NCBI RefSeq assembly: GCF_015207525.1
Contig: NZ_JADEWR010000025.1
Location: forward strand, 81,193 to 117,008
Direction of reading: 5' to 3'
From: Nodosilinea sp. LEGE 06152
GTDB lineage: Bacteria > Cyanobacteriota > Cyanobacteriia > Phormidesmidales > Phormidesmidaceae
DNA: 35,816 bases
Positions 23,585 through 30,735 of the stretch are shown here, one piece after another; the first letter of the stretch is position 1, and each line of letters begins with the position of its first letter. The position numbers were made by a program, and so were the translations under genes. Below the pieces are notes generated by a model. It was given only the letters and a program-made list of their open reading frames with translations. It did not search any database and was not told where the DNA came from.

Positions 23585-24115
23585 TCAAGATTTATCATAG
23601 ATATGCCATGTCCGAATCCCCCAGTGTTTAAGGATAGGTTCAGCGATGAGAATCTCGTTTTCTATCGCCTCCATGGTGATTAAATAATCTCCTGAGTTGA
23701 ATCTGTTGCTGTATTTTTTTGCTTGTTCCTCTGGCACAAGCCATCCTTGAAGAGCGCCATATAAACCACCAACAGTTGCAGCAATTCCACTTCCAAGAAA
23801 AGTTGTTAAAAGGCTTTCTACCGCTAATACCTGACCAATACCAGGAACTAGTAGGCTGGCGAGTCCCACGATCAGGGCAAGCGAACCTACTCCTATACTT
23901 CCTGCAATTGCGCCTGTTTTTGCACCTTCTAATCTTGTTATCGAAGGCTGCTTTACACTTTGGCTGTCTAAACTGTTGCTATCACCAGAAGATTTAGTGA
24001 TCATCGAAAGCTTATGCATGGGGAAACCCTGCTTCTTTAGCTCAGCTAGCGCTTGTTCTGCGTTTTTGCGATTGGAGAATATCCCGATCGCCCGTTTGGT
24101 GTTATGAGAGTTCAT
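23585..24115 (-). CDS. General-stress (YflT-like) membrane protein
   Basis: A 176-residue protein. The N-terminus AIGIFSNRKNAEQALAELKK then QGFPMHKLSMITK is the alpha/beta pattern of YflT/general-stress-protein-17M domains. A glycine-rich hydrophobic segment (AKTGAIAGSIGVGSLALIVG and onward, about residues 65-125) follows and the C-terminus (DYLITMEAIENEILIAEPIL) repeats the alpha/beta style. Proteins of this type are common in cyanobacteria; induction by salt or cold is reported for relatives. It lies about 70 bases after the P-type ATPase on the same strand and may be co-transcribed. Confidence 0.75.
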   Translation of the reverse strand: MNSHNTKRAIGIFSNRKNAEQALAELKKQGFPMHKLSMITKSSGDSNSLDSQSVKQPSITRLEGAKTGAIAGSIGVGSLALIVGLASLLVPGIGQVLAVESLLTTFLGSGIAATVGGLYGALQGWLVPEEQAKKYSNRFNSGDYLITMEAIENEILIAEPILKHWGIRTWHIYDKS

Positions 24116-24188
24116 GAGAAAAGATTAATTTCAACACACAATTTTTCTGATGTCAGCATAATCAAAATAACAGCTTTATCAAAGTTAT

Positions 24189-26903
24189 TTATTTCAGCGG
24201 AGAAAATCGCTTCAGCAATGCAGCTAAAGCAATCATGGGAAGCCCAATGACAAAGCAGATTAAGCCTTGAGTTGGACTTAATGCTTCAGTGGCAAATAGC
24301 CCATTCATAATGCTCCATTGGCTAAACAGATATTGGAGTATTAGGACGCCTACAATACCGATTGCCACGGCGTAACCCAACGACTCATCTTTACCACGTA
24401 GTTTTGCAACGAGTGCCGGAATAAAGCGGCTGATTCCTAATAAGTAAAAAGCTTCTGCTGCAACCAATGCCTGAATTGCCATCGTTCGTCCTAGTTCCTC
24501 ATCTCCAGTGGTTCGGACAATCCAGTTAAATGTCCCAAAAATTACAATCCAGTTAAATAGTGAAACGGTTAAAATTCGGATGATTAACCTACGAGACAAT
24601 AGTGGTTCGTTAGCAGGACGAGGTGGATATTCCATCACATCCGGCGAGGGTGGCTCAAATGCCAGTGGTAGACTCAAGGCAACAGAACTGACCATATTTA
24701 GCCAAAGAATTTGCACGGGCAGAATTGGTAGTGGAGTTGCTAACATCACCGCAATTAAGATGGTCATGGATTCACCACCGTTCACAGGTAGGATGAAGGC
24801 GATCGCCCGCAATAGATTCTTATAAACGGTGCGTCCTTCTTCAACAGCGGCTTCAATCGAAGCAAAGTTGTCGTCTGTCAGAATCATGTCCGCCGCTTCT
24901 TTCGTGACTTCGGTGCCAGTGATACCCATGGCTACTCCAATGTCAGCTTGCTTCAAGGCAGGCGCATCATTGACTCCATCTCCTGTCATTGCCACAATCT
25001 CACCTTTGGATTGAAGTGCTTCTACAATCCGCAATTTTTGCTCAGGTGCAACTCGCGCAAACACATTGCTCTGTTCAACGGCGTTGGCTAATCCTTGCTC
25101 ATCCAGTTGGGCAAGTTCTTGACCTGTGAAAACGGGTCTATCCTGAGTTTGACTTAGTCCCATCTGCTGAGCGATCGCTGCTGCTGTTTTGGCATGGTCG
25201 CCCGTGATCATCTTGACCTGAATTCCCGCAGACTTACAGGATTCAATGGCATGAATCGCTTCGGGACGAGGCGGATCGATCATGCCTTGCAATCCCAAAA
25301 ATACTAAATCTTGTTCCAAATCGGCATGTTCGATCACAGCTTGAAAATTAGGGACAGCTTTCTTGGCAAGTGCGAGAACCCGCAGCCCTTTTTTTGCCAT
25401 GTTCTCTACAGTTTGCTCAAGTTGGGTCGGGTTGAGGACAATCGCCTTTCCATTTTCATCCAGCATCTGACGACATCGCTTGAGGATGGCTTCAGCCGAA
25501 CCTTTGACATAAATCAACCGTTCTGGGCGGTTGCGATGTAGTGTTGCCATGTATTGAAATTGAGATTCAAACGGTAGGATGTCAAGTCGAGGAATCGCCT
25601 GCTCCAGCTTGTCTGTAACGAGTCCAGCTTTGTGAGCAGCAGCAATCAGCGCTCCCTCTGTAGGGCTACCGACCACTATCCAATTTCCGTCCTGCATTTC
25701 TAGGTGAGCGTCGTTACACAACAGTCCAGCTTGTAGGCATTCATATAACGCTGGTGTCTTTGCCAGATCAATGGTGTGTCCATTCAGGGAAATCTCTCCA
25801 TCCGGCGCATAACCTCCACCACTTACCCGGTAGCGCCTTCCACCTGCGTCAATTTCCTGAACCGTCATTTGATTCTCGGTCAGGGTTCCGGTTTTATCGG
25901 AACAAATTACGGTGGTACTGCCTAGAGTCTCGATCGCTGGTAATTTACGAATGATGGCGTGGTGTTTTGCCATCCGAGATACGCCGAGCGCCAATGTCAC
26001 TGTAAGAATGGCAGGCAACCCTTCGGGAATCGCACTGACTGCTAGCGCTACCGCCGCCTTGAACACTTCAATCCAGGAAAACCCTTGAGCAATGCCAACA
26101 GCAAAGGTGAAGGTAGCGAGTCCCAAAATGATATAGAGCAAGGTTTTGCTGAATTTATCGATTTTGCGAGTTAGAGGCGTTTCTATGGCTGTACTTTGCT
26201 GCATCAGTTGGGAGAGGTGCCCGGTTTCGGTCATCTCTCCAATGCCCACCACAACTCCACGCGCCTGCCCAAAGGTGACAAGGCTGCCCGTGTACGTCAT
26301 GTTGGTGCGTTCTGCCAGCGGAGCATCTGCTTCTAAGGGAGCGAGGCTTTTTTCGACTGGAACCGATTCTCCTGTAAGGGCTGATTCATCTACCTGTAAA
26401 TCGCGAATTTCAAGCAGCCGCAGATCCGCAGGTACTTTGTCGCCAGAGGAGAGCAGGACGAGATCACCAGGAACCAGTTCGCTGGATGGAACGACTTGCT
26501 TTTGGCCATTACGAAAAATGGTTGCATCAGTTGTAACCGCTTCTGATAAAGCGGCGATCGCATCTTCTGCTTTAGACTCTTGGACAAAGCCAATAATGGC
26601 ATTGAGCAGCGTCACCCCAAAAATCACGCCCGAATCGATCCATTCCCTCAGAAACGCTGTCACCAGCCCCGCAACTAGCAGAATATAGAGCAAGGGTTGA
26701 TTGAACTGCTGAAGAAAACGTACCCATGCACTCTGGTTTTTCTGAGCTGCTAACTGATTTGGACCAAAGCGATCGCGTCGCTCTGCTACCTCATTAAAGG
26801 TCAAACCCTGCTCAAGATTAGTTTTGAGCAAACGGACAACTTGCTCTTGGGAAAGGTGATGCCATTGCTGATCTGTTGATTTGATGCTGTCCAGTACTAC
26901 CAT
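24189..26903 (-). CDS. P2-type cation-transporting ATPase
   Basis: 904 residues from the ATG at 26903, which follows GGGAGGAAAT; an upstream ATG would add 30 residues with no ribosome site. Full-length P-type ATPase: N-terminal cation-ATPase domain (WHHLSQEQVVRLLKTNLEQG), actuator TGES (177-180), membrane motif IPEGLP (292-297), phosphorylation site D336 in DKTGTLT, hinge TGDGVNDAPALKQADIGVAM, and six C-terminal membrane segments. M5/M6 read VNGGESMTILIAVML and WLNMVSSVALSLPL, unlike classical Ca2+ pumps, so Na+, K+ or H+ are possible. It moves cations across the membrane at the cost of ATP. It is divergent from the rhodopsin gene. Confidence 0.92.
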   Translation of the reverse strand: MVVLDSIKSTDQQWHHLSQEQVVRLLKTNLEQGLTFNEVAERRDRFGPNQLAAQKNQSAWVRFLQQFNQPLLYILLVAGLVTAFLREWIDSGVIFGVTLLNAIIGFVQESKAEDAIAALSEAVTTDATIFRNGQKQVVPSSELVPGDLVLLSSGDKVPADLRLLEIRDLQVDESALTGESVPVEKSLAPLEADAPLAERTNMTYTGSLVTFGQARGVVVGIGEMTETGHLSQLMQQSTAIETPLTRKIDKFSKTLLYIILGLATFTFAVGIAQGFSWIEVFKAAVALAVSAIPEGLPAILTVTLALGVSRMAKHHAIIRKLPAIETLGSTTVICSDKTGTLTENQMTVQEIDAGGRRYRVSGGGYAPDGEISLNGHTIDLAKTPALYECLQAGLLCNDAHLEMQDGNWIVVGSPTEGALIAAAHKAGLVTDKLEQAIPRLDILPFESQFQYMATLHRNRPERLIYVKGSAEAILKRCRQMLDENGKAIVLNPTQLEQTVENMAKKGLRVLALAKKAVPNFQAVIEHADLEQDLVFLGLQGMIDPPRPEAIHAIESCKSAGIQVKMITGDHAKTAAAIAQQMGLSQTQDRPVFTGQELAQLDEQGLANAVEQSNVFARVAPEQKLRIVEALQSKGEIVAMTGDGVNDAPALKQADIGVAMGITGTEVTKEAADMILTDDNFASIEAAVEEGRTVYKNLLRAIAFILPVNGGESMTILIAVMLATPLPILPVQILWLNMVSSVALSLPLAFEPPSPDVMEYPPRPANEPLLSRRLIIRILTVSLFNWIVIFGTFNWIVRTTGDEELGRTMAIQALVAAEAFYLLGISRFIPALVAKLRGKDESLGYAVAIGIVGVLILQYLFSQWSIMNGLFATEALSPTQGLICFVIGLPMIALAALLKRFSPLK

Positions 26904-27004
26904 CTCATTTCCTCCCGCCTCCATACCATCTGGAACGGCATGGCAGCCGTATGCCAGCCTTGGCAGCTTTATTATTTCTCTAGTGTTCTTCAAGAAAGTG
27001 AGTG

Positions 27005-27038
27005 AAAAGTGAGCGCCAAATTTCTACTGCTCACTTTT
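27005..27038. promoter_or_regulatory. 10-bp inverted repeat between divergent ATPase and rhodopsin
   Basis: AAAAGTGAGC (27005-27014) is exactly complementary to GCTCACTTTT (27029-27038), and a further AGTGAG precedes it. It lies in the 180-base divergent region about 45 bases before the rhodopsin start, where a shared operator or an RNA hairpin could act. Confidence 0.45.
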
Positions 27039-27082
27039 GGATCACATTTGTGAATTAGGACTAAGAGAAACAGAGGTAGCTT

Positions 27083-27806
27083 ATGGATCTGCAAGCTCTA
27101 TTGCACTGGGCTTATGTGATTGCGATGGCGGTTGGCGCACTATATTTTATTTCACTTGGCACTAACCCGCGTGGCGTTCCTAAATATGAGTATTTGATTG
27201 CCACCTTATATTCCCATCTGGTCGGGTTTGGCTTATATGGCAATGGCACTCGGTCAAGGTAAGGTTGAAATTGCAGGGCAAATTACTCACTATGCTCGCT
27301 ACGTCGACTGGATTGTCACAACCCCTTTACTCCTGCTATCACTTTCCTTGACAGCAATGTACTTCATTACCAAAGATTGGATATTAATTGCTTCACTCAT
27401 GGGAACCCAAGCGATTGTCGTGGTATCAGGGCTGATCGCTGACCTATCCACAATCGGTGAAGCCAGATTTCTTTGGTACATCTGTGGTGTTGTTGCGTTT
27501 CTAGTCGTCCTTTGGGGAATTTGGAGGCCTTTGCGGACTAAAACTCGTGGGCAAGGTGTAGAGTTATCTAGGCTGTATGACAGACTTCTGAGCTACTTTA
27601 CGGTGCTGTGGATTAGCTACCCGATCGCCTGGTTGATTGGTCCTTCTGGGTTGGGTTGGGTAAACCAGACGATTGAGACGTTATTGTTTTGTGTGCTGCC
27701 CTTTTTCTCCAAAGTTGGTTTTAGCTATTTAGATTTGAATGGTTTACGTCGCTTAAACCGGATCAAAAACAGTGTAAATACTGCGAGTCACGACGTAGCC
27801 TATTGA
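27083..27806 (+). pseudogene. Anabaena-sensory-rhodopsin-type opsin with one-base frameshift
   Basis: The first frame starts MDLQALLHWAYVIAMAVGAL at 27083 (GAGG upstream) and stops at 27262; the next frame carries the rest from about 27207. Removing one extra base near 27207-27212 gives a continuous 241-residue seven-helix opsin. In that numbering helix C has R72-Y-x-D75-W and T79-x-x, S86 (DTS pattern); helix G has P206 and retinal lysine K210 in LPFFSKVGFSYLDL with D217. These positions match Anabaena sensory rhodopsin, which uses Asp75, Ser86, Pro206, Lys210 and Asp217. ASR senses light colour through a soluble transducer; related xenorhodopsins pump protons inward. No transducer gene is recognisable nearby. 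The frameshift would abolish function unless it is an assembly error or is bypassed. Confidence 0.9.
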
Positions 27807-27816
27807 CACAGGGGCC

Positions 27817-28218
27817 TCATTCAACAATTTCATAGCGAACGAGTTGCCGCACATCTTGAAGAGATAGCTGAAGTTCTTGCGCGATCGCCGCCTCGATTTG
27901 ATTGGCGTCGGTCATTGGCAATTCTAGTTCTAATCGCTTCAAGATGGGTTCCGTTGTCTGTACCTCGACTTGCGTAACCCCCTGCTGTCGATTGACGGTT
28001 GCATTGATCAGCAAAATGTTGATGGATACAGTTGCCTTAAGCTGGGTGTCAGCCTGAAGTCTTGTTTCGGTCAGTTGGGGTTGCCGCAGCTCCTGAGCCA
28101 TCAGAGTATTGGTGCCAAACCAAAAGGCGATCGCCACAAACGGCAGCGGCAGCCAGAACTCTGCTCCCGATGTTTGGAGACTATCTTTGATCACACGCCA
28201 CCCACTACCCTTTTTCAT
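27817..28218 (-). CDS. Membrane-anchored hypothetical protein next to rppA
   Basis: A 133-residue protein with one N-terminal hydrophobic segment (FWLPLPFVAIAFWFGTNTLM, about residues 21-40) and a soluble outer domain (QLKATVSINILLINATVNRQ ... QTTEPILKRLELELPMTDAN). It is divergent from rppA with about 130 bases between, so it is a likely target of that regulator. No family is recognised. It is convergent with the rhodopsin, with ten bases between stops. Confidence 0.65.
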   Translation of the reverse strand: MKKGSGWRVIKDSLQTSGAEFWLPLPFVAIAFWFGTNTLMAQELRQPQLTETRLQADTQLKATVSINILLINATVNRQQGVTQVEVQTTEPILKRLELELPMTDANQIEAAIAQELQLSLQDVRQLVRYEIVE

Positions 28219-28350
28219 CGGCTTATATTTTCCGTTATTTGCACTCTAGGACAGCCTGCTGTATCTCGAGATCTAGCTCCAAGGGGATGTGTACACTACC
28301 CTAAGTGCCTATCCTCAATCTTGCAAGCCGCAAAGGGGAGCAGCGAAGAA

Positions 28351-29037
28351 ATGAGAGTTTTGCTGGTAGAAGATGACCCAAAACAACTGATGCCCCTGCA
28401 AATGGCACTATCCCAGGCAGGACACAGCGTGGATGGCGTTAAAGATGGTGAGACGGCTCAGTGGCTTCTGTCAGAAAAAGAATATGATTTGCTGGTTCTA
28501 GATTGGATGTTACCGTGTGTCAGTGGTGTAACCCTCTGTCGCCAATATCGAGCAGCCGGGAAAACCGCTCCAGTTTTGATGATCACGGCAAGAGACACCA
28601 CACCTGAAAAAGTAACTGGGTTAGACGCAGGTGCAGATGACTACTTGGTGAAACCGATCGACCTAATAGAGTTTATGGCACGAGTCCGGGCATTAAGACG
28701 GCGATCGCCCCTCTGGCAGGGAGACATACTGAGCCTTGAGGATCTCCACCTCCACCTCGATACCCTGACTGTCGAGCGGCAAGGTGCCACTGTTTCTCTA
28801 TCTAGCCGTGAGTTCCAACTGTTGGAGTACTTCATGCGCCACCCCCGGCAAGTGTTAACTCGCAGCCAAATTGAGCAGGCAGTATGGGAGTGGGGAACCG
28901 AACCCGAAAGCAACGCAATCACTGTTCTAGTTCGCAAACTGCGTCAACGCTTGCAGACTCTAGGAGCGGCTGATTGGCTTGAGAGCATCTATGGCATGGG
29001 TTATCGCCTAAATTCCCCTGAAACGCATAAATTTTGA
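28351..29037 (+). CDS. rppA: Two-component response regulator RppA
   Basis: A 228-residue OmpR-family regulator, ATG at 28351 with GGGGAG about 12 bases upstream. Receiver: E7-D8-D9, phospho-acceptor D51 (LVLDWMLP), T79 and K101 (DDYLVKPID). The winged helix (about 130-225) has LSSREFQLLEYFMRHPRQVL, SNAITVLVRKLRQRLQ and YGMGYRL. The sequence closely follows the cyanobacterial RppA/NrsR group, which responds to redox state of the quinone pool or to nickel together with RppB/NrsS. The rppB gene follows after nine bases, so the two are an operon. The targets here are unknown; adjacent divergent gene 27817-28218 is a candidate. Confidence 0.9.
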   Translation: MRVLLVEDDPKQLMPLQMALSQAGHSVDGVKDGETAQWLLSEKEYDLLVLDWMLPCVSGVTLCRQYRAAGKTAPVLMITARDTTPEKVTGLDAGADDYLVKPIDLIEFMARVRALRRRSPLWQGDILSLEDLHLHLDTLTVERQGATVSLSSREFQLLEYFMRHPRQVLTRSQIEQAVWEWGTEPESNAITVLVRKLRQRLQTLGAADWLESIYGMGYRLNSPETHKF

Positions 29038-29046
29038 AGGCAAGAC

Positions 29047-30324
29047 GTGTTTAACCAAAGCCGCCGCAACTTGGCTCGTTGGTTCACCCTGTCGATGGGA
29101 GGCATTCTGGTGCTGTTTGCTGGGGTGATTTATCAGATCGAGGCCAAGGACAAAGTGGAAGCGCTCGATCGCCTGCTCCACGACAAGACTAGAGTGATGG
29201 CTGCCAGTGTGCATTATGAAGTGCGACAAGGCCAGAGCCAGGTCGATCTGAGCCATGTTCCGTTATTGGGCACTGGCTCCCATCCGCTTGCAGAAGATTT
29301 GATTTATGTGCGCTGGTATAACGCGCAAGGGCGGCTCGTTCGCTTTTTTGGAGCTTCTCCCCCAAGCCAGTTGGAGATGTCTCTTGGTTATCTCACCGTT
29401 CAATCGACTGATCCACTTTTGGAGAAAGGAATCTGGCTTCGGCAGGCGACATTACCGGTTGAGGGTAGAACCGGGACCTTGGGGTATCTGCAGGTTGCGA
29501 CTCCCCTGGCAGAGACTCAACAGAGACTTCAGCAGCTTCAGGTGGCGTTGACTCTAGCAGTTCCGATCGCACTAGGACTCATTGCCCTCACCGGTTGGAT
29601 TCTCAGCGGCTTTGCCATGCAACCAATTCGGCAAGCCTATCAACAACTTCAACGGTTCACAGCCGATGCGTCCCACGAGTTGCGATCGCCCATTTCTGCA
29701 ATTTTGACCAATGCTCAACTGGGTTTACTCATTGCCGATGACAATTCTCGCTATCACGCTCCCTTAGAGAATATCGTGGATAGCGCGAAATCCATGGGTG
29801 CGCTCGTCAACAACCTGTTATTGCTCGCTCGCCATCAGGGACAGCTTGCACCGGAATCACTCAAGCTCACCAATCTCGGCGACTTGCTCAAAAATCTAGT
29901 CACCCAGTTTGTAACCTTAGCAGAACAGCAAGCCATCGACCTAACCTACGAACCGCCTGAGCAATTAATTGAACTGTGGGCTGACCCCGACCTGCTCCGA
30001 CAGGCGATCGAAAATTTGCTCAACAATGCCTGCAAATATACCCCTGCTGGCGGCGTGATCCTGGTGCGCTTGATGCCCTACCCTGACTGGGCCGTGGTTC
30101 AGATAATTGACACGGGCGCTGGCATTCCAGAATCTGACTTACCCTATGTCTTCGATCGCTTCTACCGAGTAGACGCTCAACGTTCCCAGGACAGCGGTGG
30201 TTTTGGGCTCGGGTTGGCGATCGCTCGACAAATTGTCCATGCTCATAGTGGGCGCATCCATGTCGCAAGTGAAGTAGGAAAAGGCTCAAAGTTTCAAATT
30301 GAACTGCCCATCAAGCCCTACTAA
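29047..30324 (+). CDS. rppB: Two-component sensor histidine kinase RppB
   Basis: 425 residues from a GTG at 29047. Two membrane segments (about residues 16-30 and 168-190) flank a 135-residue outer sensing region. The phospho-acceptor is H210 in FTADASHELRSPISAILTNA. The ATPase part has the N box NLLNNACKYTPAGG, G1 DTGAGIPESDLP, F box and G2 GFGLGLAIARQIV. All catalytic residues are present. It belongs to the RppB/NrsS group that pairs with RppA. Starting with GTG nine bases after the rppA stop, it is probably coupled in translation. The ligand cannot be decided here, since no nickel-efflux (nrsBACD-like) genes follow. Confidence 0.9.
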   Translation: MFNQSRRNLARWFTLSMGGILVLFAGVIYQIEAKDKVEALDRLLHDKTRVMAASVHYEVRQGQSQVDLSHVPLLGTGSHPLAEDLIYVRWYNAQGRLVRFFGASPPSQLEMSLGYLTVQSTDPLLEKGIWLRQATLPVEGRTGTLGYLQVATPLAETQQRLQQLQVALTLAVPIALGLIALTGWILSGFAMQPIRQAYQQLQRFTADASHELRSPISAILTNAQLGLLIADDNSRYHAPLENIVDSAKSMGALVNNLLLLARHQGQLAPESLKLTNLGDLLKNLVTQFVTLAEQQAIDLTYEPPEQLIELWADPDLLRQAIENLLNNACKYTPAGGVILVRLMPYPDWAVVQIIDTGAGIPESDLPYVFDRFYRVDAQRSQDSGGFGLGLAIARQIVHAHSGRIHVASEVGKGSKFQIELPIKPY

Positions 30325-30735
30325 GGTCTCAGCAGATTCAGGAGCCTAGAATGGGGAACTCCGGCTATCGGTGCAGGCGACCCAGAGAAGCCGTCTCTAA
30401 CTCAAACTCAGGTTGAGTCAGATCAGCTAGTTGCACGATAGACAACTACTCAACTCCAAAAACCTTCAGCAGGTTAGCCGATCGGGCACTCGGCTTGATC
30501 AATAGTCACCTCAGCTACCTCCCTGCATTGTTATTCCGCCCATTCAAAGTCAATTTTTCAGACAGCCGGTTCATGACAAGCAATTCACTGTCAAAGCTGT
30601 GCGGCAGTAAGCAATTTTGAAACCTACCGATAGTCTTTGTTTCCTTGCACCAGCACAGTGTTAGCTGGCTGGTGCTTGAACCCTTCAACCCTGCTTTGTA
30701 GAGATGGTTATCTACATAGCTTACGGCTGATTTTT
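30325..30735. other. Convergent intergenic region with one hairpin
   Basis: This lies between the converging ends of rppB and the Fe-S protein gene. There is no open frame of note. GCACCAG (30647-30653) pairs with CTGGTGC (30669-30675) and could end transcription of either gene. Confidence 0.5.

Noticed and set aside
28641..28937. Minus-strand ORF opposite rppA
   Set aside because: Shadow of a confidently identified regulator gene.
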